Shown here: in pieces, positions 19,267 to 26,552 of the stretch | Layout of the letters: each line of letters opens with the position of its first letter | Position numbering within the stretch: the stretch's first letter is position 1 | NCBI GenBank assembly: GCA_903907955.1 | Contig: CAIVPZ010000102.1 | Span: forward strand, 1-53,237 | From: an uncultured Acetobacteraceae bacterium | Lineage (GTDB): Bacteria > Pseudomonadota > Alphaproteobacteria > Acetobacterales > Acetobacteraceae | DNA length: 53,237 nt | Reading direction: 5' to 3' | Notes under the pieces: generated by a model | Seen by the model: only the letters and a program-made list of their open reading frames with translations | Database searches by the model: none | Told to the model about the DNA's origin: nothing | Position numbers and translations under genes: made by a program

Positions 19267-20913
19267 ATGCCGCGCATGACCACCGCCGAGGCCACCGTCG
19301 ACGCCTTGCTGCGGCACGGCATCGACACGCTGTTCGCCCTGCCCGGCGTGCACAACGACCATCTGTTCGACGCCGTGCACGCCACCGCCGGGCGCCTGCG
19401 GGCGCTGCATCCGCGGCACGAGCAGACCTCGGCCTACATGGCGCTCGGCGCCGCGCTGGCGACCGGCCGGCCGCAGGCCTATGCCGCGGTGCCGGGGCCG
19501 GGCATCCTGAACACCGCCTCGGCGCTGCTGACCGCCTACGGCACCGGCGCGCCGGTGCTGGCGATCGCCGGCCAGATCCCCTCGGACGCCATCGACCGCG
19601 GCTGGGGCCACCTGCACGAACTGCCCGACCAGCTCGGCCTGCTGCGCCACATGGTGAAATGGGCCGCGCGCATCCCTTCCGCGGCCGAGGCGCCGGGGCT
19701 GGTGGCCGAGGCAATGCGGGCGGCGCTGAGCGGGCGGACCGGCCCGGTGGCGCTGGAATGCGCCATCGACATCTGGGGCCGGCCGGGCCAGGCCATCCCG
19801 GTCGCGCCGCTGCCGCCGTTCCGGCCCGAACCGGACCCCGATGCCGTGACGCAGGCGGCGAAGCTGCTCGGCGCCGCCGAACGCCCCATCATCATCGCCG
19901 GTGGCGGCGCGCTGGACGCCGGCCCCGAACTGCTCGCGGTGGCCGAGCTGTTGCAGGCGCCGGTGGTCACCTATCGGCGCGGGCGCGGCGCGGTGCCGAC
20001 CGCGCATCCGCTCGCCGCCGCGCTGCCGGTGGGCCAGCGCCTGTGGCCGCAGGCCGACGCGGTGCTGGGCGTCGGCACCCGGCTGCACTTCGCCCAGTCG
20101 GTCTGGGGCACCGATCCGGACCTGAAGATCGTCCGCATCGACATCGACGCCGAGGAAATCTCCCGCTTCCGCCGCCCCGATGCCGCCGTGCAGGCCGACG
20201 CCGCCGCCGGCCTGCGCGCCCTGCTGGCCGCCCTGCCGGCGCATAACCGGGTGCGGCCGCCGCGTGAGGATGTGGCCGCCGCGCAGGCCTGGTTCGCCGC
20301 GCGCATGGCCCGCCAGGAACCGCAGATGGGCTTCCTGCGCGCCCTGCGCGCCGCCCTGCCAGAGGATGGCGTGGTGGTGGAGGACGTGACCCAGGTGGGT
20401 TTCTGCGGCCGGCTGGCGTTTCCGGTGGCCGGCCCGCGCCGCTACATCTCGCCGGGCTACCAGGACAATCTGGGCTGGGGCTACGGCGCGGCGCTGGGCG
20501 TGCAGGCCGCCCTGCCGGACCGCGCGGTGGTGGCGGTCTGCGGCGATGGCGGATTCATGTACCAGGCGCAGGAGCTTGCCACCGCCATGCGCCACGGCCT
20601 GCCGGTGGTGGCGGTGGTGTTCGACGACAACGCCTTCGGCAACGTCCGCCGCATCCAGGCCGAGCATTTCGGCAACCGGCTGATCGCCAGCGACCTCGCC
20701 AACCCGGATTTCTTCGCCTTTGCCCGCAGCTTCGGCGCGAATGCGTTCCGGGCCGGCGATGCGGCGAGCCTGGAAGCGGCGCTGCGCGAGGCGCTGGCGG
20801 CCCGGGCGCCGGCGCTGGTGCATGTGAAGGTGGGCGAAATGCCGAGCCCCTGGGACATGCTGTCGCCGCGCCGGGTGCGCGGGCATGAGGGCTGGCGGCC
20901 GTCGATGCCATAG
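19267..20913 (+). CDS. Thiamine-diphosphate-dependent enzyme (acetolactate synthase-like)
   Basis: A 548-residue ThDP enzyme with the three domains of the acetolactate synthase/benzoylformate decarboxylase superfamily. The catalytic glutamate is Glu52 in RHEQTSAYMA, and the ThDP/Mg motif is GDGGFMYQ to FDDNAFGN (about 427-460). The middle domain (PIIIAGGGALDAGPEL) is of the FAD/CoA-binding type but may be empty. It is divergent from the liv operon by 131 bases, so it may act on a compound that this transporter imports. Reaction possibilities include decarboxylation or carboligation of 2-keto acids; the sequence does not settle which. The length and motifs are intact. Confidence 0.82.
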   Translation: MPRMTTAEATVDALLRHGIDTLFALPGVHNDHLFDAVHATAGRLRALHPRHEQTSAYMALGAALATGRPQAYAAVPGPGILNTASALLTAYGTGAPVLAIAGQIPSDAIDRGWGHLHELPDQLGLLRHMVKWAARIPSAAEAPGLVAEAMRAALSGRTGPVALECAIDIWGRPGQAIPVAPLPPFRPEPDPDAVTQAAKLLGAAERPIIIAGGGALDAGPELLAVAELLQAPVVTYRRGRGAVPTAHPLAAALPVGQRLWPQADAVLGVGTRLHFAQSVWGTDPDLKIVRIDIDAEEISRFRRPDAAVQADAAAGLRALLAALPAHNRVRPPREDVAAAQAWFAARMARQEPQMGFLRALRAALPEDGVVVEDVTQVGFCGRLAFPVAGPRRYISPGYQDNLGWGYGAALGVQAALPDRAVVAVCGDGGFMYQAQELATAMRHGLPVVAVVFDDNAFGNVRRIQAEHFGNRLIASDLANPDFFAFARSFGANAFRAGDAASLEAALREALAARAPALVHVKVGEMPSPWDMLSPRRVRGHEGWRPSMP

Positions 20914-20970
20914 CCGGGGCCGTACCGGGCGCAGCGTGTCTGGTTCAGACCCGCGCCGCGGGGCGGCTGG

Positions 20971-20997
20971 TCAAGTTCAGTTGTTTTTCAGGCTCTG
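20971..20997 (+). repeat. Family 2 repeat, partial copy D (right end only)
   Basis: TCAAGTTCAGTTGTTTTTCA followed by GGCTCTG matches the last 27 bases of the 104-bp element with one change. On the minus strand its TGA (20988-20990) is the stop codon of the glycosyltransferase-methyltransferase gene, at the same position in the element as in copy C. The left three quarters are missing or replaced by GC-rich sequence. It sits between convergent genes. Confidence 0.75.
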
Positions 20998-22421
20998 ACC
21001 TGCGCGTATGGCGAGCGGCCGAATTTCAACGCCAACGGATACCACAGCCGGTCCTTTCCGCTCAGCGCGTTGACACAATGCATCGGCGAACGCTCCACCC
21101 GGTCGAGGTAATAGCGGCGCAGGCCGGAAACGGCGGCGGACAGCGTTTTCGTGGTGAGCTGTTGCTCCCAGTGCGTGTCGGTTTCGTGGAACTCCAGGGT
21201 GAACACGGCGTTGACACCGTCGAAGGCGTCTTCCAGTGCGTCAAAGATTCCCCGTTGCTGTTCGGCTGAAGCATGCTCAAGAACAGAAACACAGGAAACG
21301 TGGCTGGGCTGATACCGGCGCAATGCCTCGGACAACCGCTCACGATCGGCCAGTCCTTGCACGAGAACCGTATTTTCGACCGCACCGGACAGCATGTCAC
21401 CAAAGTTCACATCAAGCACGATGACCTGGATGCCGACGGAGGCGAGCAAACGCGGAAACATGCAGAGGCCGGTCGCAGGCGAACCGCCGCCGATGTCGAG
21501 GACCACATCACCGGGCGAAAGGTTCAACAACTCCGCTGCGATGAAATACTCCCAGAAGCGCTGGCTGATCTTGCCACCGCCATAGACGCGGCCATCCCAT
21601 TCGGCCGGTCGGCCGGCGGTGCCGAACCAGTCCCAAAGCCGTTGCTTGATCTGATTTGTGAGCACGTGCGGGTGACCTGGAGATGGTGCTGCCGCCATTC
21701 TCGCCGGTGGCCTGCGGCTTTCGACCACATCGGGAGCAAGTTCGCCCAGCGCGGCGCGGCACGCAACGGCGGCATCGCGCGGCATATCACGCCGCCGTAC
21801 ATCCCCGGACTGGCCCGCATAATGACGGATGATGGCCGGCCCGGGCTTTGACGTCACCGGGATGTGGTTCCAGGCCTCATCCAGGAAGCGGACCCGGGAA
21901 ATCACCTCCTCGTCAGGCACGTATGGCCCCTCGCCGAGTTGGTTGCGATACCCCATAACATGAAGCATCGCGGCATTTTCCCACCAGGGATGATCGGTGT
22001 ACTGGGTCAAACTCCAGATACGATCGAACAAGGCACGCGACCATTCGGTGTTCCTCACAAGCATCACGCCAGTGTTTGGCAACAACGATGAGGGATGACC
22101 TGGATGATCGTGGGCGACGAGGTAAAGGTCCTTGTCGGGCACGACTTCCGCAAGGATATTTTTGTCAAAGCGCATGAAGATCGCGTCGGCATCGACCCAC
22201 AGAACAAATTCATGCCCGCGGTCGAACAACTCCGGGATCAACCGCACGCGGTGCCAGGCCGCCGGCCGGTCGATGGTGATGTCGGTTACCACATGCACAC
22301 TGCAACCCCAGCGGGCGGCATAAAGATGCAACGACCTGGCGCAATAAGCGCCGAAGTCCGCAAAGCTGCTCGTATAACTGGTGGCAAGACACAGACGGGA
22401 AATATTGGGGATTGAAGCCAT
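20988..22421 (-). CDS. Glycosyltransferase (GMA12/MNN10-like) fused to methyltransferase-like domain
   Basis: A 477-residue, probably bifunctional protein. Residues 1 to about 215 resemble the GMA12/MNN10 (GT34-type) galactosyl/mannosyltransferases: RLCLATSYTSSFADFGAY at the start, the metal-binding DxD in FVLWVDADAIFM near residue 76, and PNTGVMLVRNTEWSRALFDRIW. Residues from about 285 form a SAM-methyltransferase-like Rossmann domain: GDVVLDIGGGSPATGLCMFP (motif I), VIVLDVNFGDML, and VSVLEHASAEQQRGIFDAL. No membrane segments are seen. GC content is visibly lower than in the neighbours, and the upstream 120 bases are AT-rich, suggesting horizontal acquisition. The final residues VRA come from the partial family 2 repeat. 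The acceptor is unknown; modification of a surface glycan is likely. Confidence 0.78.
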   Translation of the reverse strand: MASIPNISRLCLATSYTSSFADFGAYCARSLHLYAARWGCSVHVVTDITIDRPAAWHRVRLIPELFDRGHEFVLWVDADAIFMRFDKNILAEVVPDKDLYLVAHDHPGHPSSLLPNTGVMLVRNTEWSRALFDRIWSLTQYTDHPWWENAAMLHVMGYRNQLGEGPYVPDEEVISRVRFLDEAWNHIPVTSKPGPAIIRHYAGQSGDVRRRDMPRDAAVACRAALGELAPDVVESRRPPARMAAAPSPGHPHVLTNQIKQRLWDWFGTAGRPAEWDGRVYGGGKISQRFWEYFIAAELLNLSPGDVVLDIGGGSPATGLCMFPRLLASVGIQVIVLDVNFGDMLSGAVENTVLVQGLADRERLSEALRRYQPSHVSCVSVLEHASAEQQRGIFDALEDAFDGVNAVFTLEFHETDTHWEQQLTTKTLSAAVSGLRRYYLDRVERSPMHCVNALSGKDRLWYPLALKFGRSPYAQVRA

Positions 22422-22835
22422 CTGAAACTATCGCCGGAATGAGAAATGAAGCTGGATGCCGGCTTTCATATTGAATGCCATCCCAATATGACAAGGTTGT
22501 TCTCATGGTGGGACTGTGCTATCGAAACACATCTGTTTTCTTCTAGCGAATGGCGCAGCGCCGGTCAAGCCCCGGGACGTTGTTGCGTCGGCGCGTGCGC
22601 CCCGCACGGCCATCGTCTGCACGATGCTGCGCCGCTGCACCACCATGCCGGTCCGCGCAGCGGCGCCCGTCGATCGTCATTTTTTCCGGGCGTCCCCCCC
22701 CCCCGCCAAAGACCGCTGCCCTGTTGAGCCCCATATCGCCGGGCGGCAAAGCGCCGGGCCTGCTGCCGGGCTGGTGCGGAATCGTGACGGGCGTGCGCTC
22801 CACGCACGACTGTAAACTTGCCTTGTCGGGGCATC
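22422..22835. other. AT-rich then GC-rich intergenic stretch with poly-C tract
   Basis: No convincing gene on either strand. The first 120 bases are markedly AT-richer than the window and may be the promoter region of the minus-strand glycosyltransferase gene. A run of 11 C (22694-22704) follows shortly after a T run (about 22680-22685). Several frames are open here, but none shows a ribosome site or a recognisable product. Confidence 0.45.
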
Positions 22836-22853
22836 TGTCATTATACATTGACA
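22836..22853 (+). promoter_or_regulatory. PpsR/CrtJ-type site TGT-N12-ACA upstream of puf genes
   Basis: TGTCATTATACATTGACA matches exactly the TGT-N12-ACA consensus bound by PpsR/CrtJ, the redox/light repressor of photosynthesis genes in purple bacteria. It overlaps promoter-like elements: TTGACA at 22848-22853, or TATACA at 22842-22847 with TTGCCT 18 bases upstream. It is 326 bases before pufB and 36 bases before an upstream candidate frame. Binding is inferred from the motif and its location, not shown. Confidence 0.6.
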
Positions 22854-22888
22854 GTTTCGTCGGATCGACAGATCGGAGGAGTTGAGGC

Positions 22889-23182
22889 ATGCAATCCGCC
22901 GCCACCGGTGCAGCCGGCGGTTCGTCGCGAGGCGGGCGCATGCTCCGTGGTGACCGTCCCGCGGGGAGTGCCCTGCGGGCACCGACGAACGCACGCTTTC
23001 CGCCCGCCCGGCGACCGCTGCCCGATCGGGCGGCCCGTCCGGCGCGGGCATCCTGGCCGCCGGTTCCCTCCGCGCAGCGCCGGGAACCGGTTTGCCGGGC
23101 GCGATACGCCTTGGCGATCCCAGCCGCGCGGGACGAGCGCGGCACGGGCCTGAGGGCCGCAATCCGGAGAGTGCTGAAATGA
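22889..23182 (+). CDS. Candidate leader gene overlapping pufB
   Basis: A 97-codon frame with a strong ribosome site (GGAGGAG 7 bases before the ATG) whose TGA overlaps the pufB ATG in an ATGA junction, the arrangement of a coupled operon gene. It occupies the place where some purple bacteria have pufQ. The product is very rich in Arg, Ala and Pro (RPLPDRAARPARASWPPVP) and has no hydrophobic helix, unlike PufQ, which has one. It could be a real small protein, a translated leader controlling pufB, or a chance frame in GC-rich DNA. I recognise no family. Confidence 0.35.
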   Translation: MQSAATGAAGGSSRGGRMLRGDRPAGSALRAPTNARFPPARRPLPDRAARPARASWPPVPSAQRREPVCRARYALAIPAARDERGTGLRAAIRRVLK

Positions 23183-23391
23183 GCGACGCTAAAGTCAACC
23201 CGTCGGGCCTGACCGACGACGAGGCCCAAGAGTTCCACGAAATCTTCACGAAGAGCGCAATCGTCTACGTCGGTGTCGCCGTGGTCGCCCATGTCCTGGT
23301 GTGGTCGTGGCGCCCGTGGTTCCCGGGCGTGGACGGCTACACCACCTCGGCGCTGGACACCGTCCAGCACATCGCAAGCTTCCTGGTCTAG
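23179..23391 (+). CDS. pufB: Light-harvesting 1 beta polypeptide
   Basis: A 70-residue LH1 beta apoprotein, a single-pass inner-membrane protein binding bacteriochlorophyll and carotenoid around the reaction centre. The N-terminal GLTDDEAQEFHEIF holds the conserved His20. The membrane helix VYVGVAVVAHVLVW holds the bacteriochlorophyll ligand His38, and WRPWFPG at the membrane edge is an LH1 (not LH2) signature. It resembles the Rhodospirillum rubrum type. About 16 residues (TTSALDTVQHIASFLV) extend past the usual C-terminus. GGAG lies 10 bases before the ATG. pufA follows after 9 bases. Confidence 0.93.
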   Translation: MSDAKVNPSGLTDDEAQEFHEIFTKSAIVYVGVAVVAHVLVWSWRPWFPGVDGYTTSALDTVQHIASFLV

Positions 23392-23400
23392 GAGGACCAC

Positions 23401-23607
23401 ATGAGCAGCCTCAACGAACTCAATGCCCTGTGGAAGATCTGGACGCTGTTCAATCCGCGCCTGGTCCTGGCCGGCCTGTTCGCGTTCCTGTTCGTGCTGG
23501 CGTTCTTCCTCCACATCCTCGTGCTCGCCACCCCCCGCTTCAACTGGATCGCGGGCCTGACCGCGGCGCCGGCGTACACGCACTTCCTGCCGGCGGTGGT
23601 GAAGTAG
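23401..23607 (+). CDS. pufA: Light-harvesting 1 alpha polypeptide
   Basis: A 68-residue LH1 alpha apoprotein pairing with PufB. WKIWTLFNPR is the cytoplasmic amphipathic segment, and the membrane helix LAGLFAFLFVLAFFLHILVL carries the bacteriochlorophyll ligand His38. ATPRFNW after the helix matches LH1 alpha. Ten residues (MSSLNELNAL) precede the usual WKIW start, an unusual extension. AGGAGG begins in the pufB stop codon, 5 bases before the ATG. No pufL, pufM or pufC follows; the next gene is hpnN. A second set of photosynthesis genes must therefore exist elsewhere if this LH1 is used in a core complex. Confidence 0.93.
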   Translation: MSSLNELNALWKIWTLFNPRLVLAGLFAFLFVLAFFLHILVLATPRFNWIAGLTAAPAYTHFLPAVVK

Positions 23608-23645
23608 CCGTTCCGGTCGCCACTGCGGCGAGGGGCCTCGCTGCC

Positions 23646-23676
23646 GCACGACGGGCGAGTGCCCCGCCTGTCGTGC
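23646..23676 (+). terminator. Strong stem-loop after pufA
   Basis: GCACGACGGGCG (23646-23657) pairs with CGCCTGTCGTGC (23665-23676), a 12-bp stem with one G-U pair and a 7-base loop, 38 bases after the pufA stop. No T run follows. In other purple bacteria a hairpin in this place stabilises the abundant pufBA message; here it may do the same or end the transcript. Confidence 0.6.
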
Positions 23677-23707
23677 GTCGCCGTGCCTGACGGGTACTCG
23701 AACGGAT

Positions 23708-23793
23708 AGGTTCCAAGGGGCCACTGGTCCGTGGTGCCGGGGCGTCTACGTGCCGGACCGGTGGGGGTCCAGGGGCAGCGTTCCTGGACCTCC
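23708..23793. repeat. Family 1 palindromic repeat, degenerate copy
   Basis: GGTTCCAAGGGGCCACTGGT, followed by CCGGGGCGTCTACGTGCCGG, and then GGGGGTCCAGGGGCAGCG and TTCCTGGACC. The order of modules (CCAAGGGGCCACTGG, then GGTCCAGGGGC) is as in the right half of the long copies, but the pairing is decayed. It separates pufA from hpnN. Confidence 0.5.
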
Positions 23794-23910
23794 CTCCGTG
23801 TGCCCTGACCGCGGGAAATCCGCACCAGCTCCATGAGGGGCGGAACGATTTGCCTTGTCCGACGCCGAGGGGCTATCCCGGCGTCCGACATCACCGGATT
23901 CGCATCCCGA

Positions 23911-26499
23911 ATGCCCCTCTCCCGCCTGCTTGCCGCCCTCGCCGAGGGCAGCCGGCGCCGTGCCGCCTTCGTGCTCGCCGGCGCCGTCCTGCTTGCCGCC
24001 CTGTCCTGCTGGCTTGCCGCCACCCGCCTCGGCGTCACCACCGATGCCGACGAGCTGTTCGCGTCATCGCTGCCCTGGCGCCAGCGCGAGCTGGCCTTCG
24101 CCGCCGCCTTCCCGCAGTTCACCGACCTGCTGGTGGCGGTGGTCGACGCCGCCACCCCCGAACAGGCCGACCAGACCGCCACCGCCCTGGCGCAGGCGCT
24201 CGCCGCCGACGGCACGCATATCCGCTCGGTCCGCCGCCCCGACGCCTCCCCCTACCTGGAAGCCAACGCGCTGCTGTTCCTGGATCAGCCGACGCTGACC
24301 GGGCTGATGGACCGCACCATCGACGCCCAGCCCTTCTTCGGCCAGCTGGTCGCCGACCCCAGCGCGCGCGGCCTGTTCGCCGCCCTCACCCTGCTCGCCA
24401 TGGGGGTGGAGCGCGGCGAGGCCAGGCTGGAGCCGATCAACCCGGCGCTGGCGGCGTTCGGCCGCACCCTCACCGCCGCCGCCGACGGACATGCCAGGCC
24501 GCTGTCATGGGAGACCTTGCTGGCCGGCGGGCTGGCCGACCGCGAAGGCGCCTATCGTTTCGTCCTCGCCCAGCCCAGGCTGGACTACGGCGCGCTGCAG
24601 CCGGGCGGCGCCGCCACCCTGGCCATCCGTCAGGCCGCCGCCGCGCTGCCCTGGGTTGCCGCCGGGCAGGCGCATGTGCGCATCACCGGCTCGGTCGCGC
24701 TCGCCGACGAGGAATTCGCGACCGTCGCCGAGGGCGCCGTCACCGGCGTCATCGGCAGCCTGCTGCTGGTGATTCTCTGGCTGGTGCTGGCGGTGCGCAG
24801 CTGGCGGCTGATCGTGCCGATCCTGCTCACGCTGGCGCTGGGCCTGTCCGTCACCACCGGCTTCGCCGCCCTGGCGGTGGGCACGCTGAACCTGGTATCG
24901 GTCGCCTTCGCCATCCTGTTCGTCGGCATCGCGGTGGATTTTTCCATCCAGTTCTGCGTGCGCCTGCGGGAGATGCGGCTGCATGCCGACAGCCTCGACA
25001 CGGCGCTGCTCGCCACCGGCCTGCGCACCGGCCCGCAGATCCTGGTTGCCGCCGCCGCCATTGCGGCCGGCTTCCTGGCCTTCGTGCCGACCAGTTTCCG
25101 CGGCGTTGCCGAACTCGGCCTGATCGCCGGTGTCGGCATGCTGATCGCCTTCGCCTGCACGCTGATCTTCCTGCCGGCGGTGCTGACGCTGTTCCGCCCG
25201 CGTGGCGAGGCGCGCGAGATCGGCTTCGCCTGGGGCATCCCGGCGGAAGCCTTCCTGCTTCGTGCCCGCCGCCCGGTGCTGCTCGCCTTCCTGGTGCTGG
25301 CCCTGCTCGGCGGCGCGCTGTTGCCGTTCCTCGCCTTCGATTCCGACCCGCTGCACACCAAGGACCCCGGCACCGAGGCGATGCGCACGCTGGCGGACCT
25401 GATGACCTCGCCGCTGACCAACCCCTACAGCATCGACATCCTCGCCCCCGACCAGGCGCAGGCCGACGCGCTGGCGGCGCGGTTGCGCACGCTGCCGCTG
25501 ACCGACGACGCCATCACCCTGTCCAGTTTCGTGCCGGAGGATCAGCCGGCCAAGCTGGCGACCATCGCCGACGCCGCCAGCATTCTGAACGCCACGCTGG
25601 CGCCGCGCGCGCCGGCCGCCCCGGTTACCGCCGCCGACCTGCGGCTGGCCGCCCGCACCGCGCTCGCCAGCATGGACCGCGCCGCGGCGAAGCTGCCGCC
25701 CGGCTCGGTCGTGGCCGCCGTCGCCGACGCGCTGCGCCGTCTGGTGACCGCCCCCGACGCCACGCTCATCGAGGCCAACACCGCGCTCGCCCGCTTCCTG
25801 CCCCTGCAGCTGAGCCGCCTGCGCACCGTGCTGGACGCCCATCCGGTCAGCCTGGCCGACATCCCCGCGGACATCGCCCGCGACTGGCGGCTGCCGGACG
25901 GGCGGGCGCGGGTGCAGGTGACATCGAAGCCGCAGGCCCGCGACTCAACCGGCCTGCGCGCCTTCGTCGCGCAGGTTCTTACCGTGGCGCCGGCTGCCGG
26001 CGGCTCGGCGGTGACCATCGTCGCGAGCGCCGACACCATCGTCGGCGCCTTCCGCTCGGCCGCCCTGCTGGCGCTGGCGGCGATCGCGCTGATTCTCGGG
26101 CTGGTGCTGCGCCGGCTGATCGACGTGGTGCTGGTGATGGCGCCGCTGCTGCTGTCGGCGCTGCTGACGGTGGTGGTGGCGGTGCTGCTGCCGCTGCCGC
26201 TGAACTTCGCCAACATCATCGCCCTGCCGCTGCTGCTGGGGGTGGGAGTGTCGTTCAACATCTATTTCGTCATGAACTGGCGCGCCGGCGCCGACCGCTT
26301 CCTGGGCACCGCGACGGCACGGGCGATCGTGTTCTCCGCCCTTACCACCGCAACGGCGTTCGGCTCGCTGGCCCTGTCGCGCCACCCCGGCACGGCAAGC
26401 ATGGGGGAACTGCTGCTGCTGAGCCTGGGCTGCACGCTGGTGGCAACGCTGCTGTTCGTGCCAACGGTACTGAAGGCGTTGTCCGGGATGGCGAAGTGA
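23911..26499 (+). CDS. hpnN: Hopanoid transporter, RND/MMPL family
   Basis: An 862-residue inner-membrane RND-type transporter of the HpnN family, which moves hopanoids to the outer membrane. The N-terminal helix (AAFVLAGAVLLAALSCWLAATRLGV) and VTTDADELFASSLPWRQRELAFAAAFPQF are the usual HpnN opening. Two sets of membrane helices lie near residues 270-440 and 720-860, each following a large periplasmic domain; VAFAILFVGIAVDFSIQF and IALPLLLGVGVSFNIYFVMNW are the twin helix-4-like segments. The start is ATG at 23911; in-frame upstream sequence lacks a ribosome site. No other hpn genes are adjacent. The stop lies inside the palindrome shared with dnaQ. Confidence 0.9.
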   Translation: MPLSRLLAALAEGSRRRAAFVLAGAVLLAALSCWLAATRLGVTTDADELFASSLPWRQRELAFAAAFPQFTDLLVAVVDAATPEQADQTATALAQALAADGTHIRSVRRPDASPYLEANALLFLDQPTLTGLMDRTIDAQPFFGQLVADPSARGLFAALTLLAMGVERGEARLEPINPALAAFGRTLTAAADGHARPLSWETLLAGGLADREGAYRFVLAQPRLDYGALQPGGAATLAIRQAAAALPWVAAGQAHVRITGSVALADEEFATVAEGAVTGVIGSLLLVILWLVLAVRSWRLIVPILLTLALGLSVTTGFAALAVGTLNLVSVAFAILFVGIAVDFSIQFCVRLREMRLHADSLDTALLATGLRTGPQILVAAAAIAAGFLAFVPTSFRGVAELGLIAGVGMLIAFACTLIFLPAVLTLFRPRGEAREIGFAWGIPAEAFLLRARRPVLLAFLVLALLGGALLPFLAFDSDPLHTKDPGTEAMRTLADLMTSPLTNPYSIDILAPDQAQADALAARLRTLPLTDDAITLSSFVPEDQPAKLATIADAASILNATLAPRAPAAPVTAADLRLAARTALASMDRAAAKLPPGSVVAAVADALRRLVTAPDATLIEANTALARFLPLQLSRLRTVLDAHPVSLADIPADIARDWRLPDGRARVQVTSKPQARDSTGLRAFVAQVLTVAPAAGGSAVTIVASADTIVGAFRSAALLALAAIALILGLVLRRLIDVVLVMAPLLLSALLTVVVAVLLPLPLNFANIIALPLLLGVGVSFNIYFVMNWRAGADRFLGTATARAIVFSALTTATAFGSLALSRHPGTASMGELLLLSLGCTLVATLLFVPTVLKALSGMAK

Positions 26500-26552
26500 A
26501 GGAAGCAAGGCCAGGGCAGAGCCCTGGCCTTGCTTCCTTCACTTCGCCATCC
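26486..26552. terminator. Perfect 32-bp-arm palindrome joining the ends of hpnN and dnaQ
   Basis: Arms 26486-26517 and 26521-26552 are perfect complements around the loop AGA. Each arm starts with GGATGGCGAAGTGA, so the last three codons and the stop of both convergent genes (Met-Ala-Lys-stop) lie inside the arms. The inner part GGAAGCAAGGCCAGGGC is the family 1 core. The RNA from either strand would fold into a 32-bp hairpin, an obvious bidirectional terminator although no T run follows. Confidence 0.85.

Noticed and set aside
22543-23724. 393-codon minus-strand frame across the puf region
   Set aside because: It covers pufB and pufA antisense plus non-coding sequence; the product is Arg/Gln/His-rich with no motif.
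23608-23910. Search for pufL, pufM or pufC after pufA
   Set aside because: No frame here resembles a reaction-centre subunit; the region holds a hairpin and a degenerate family 1 repeat before hpnN.
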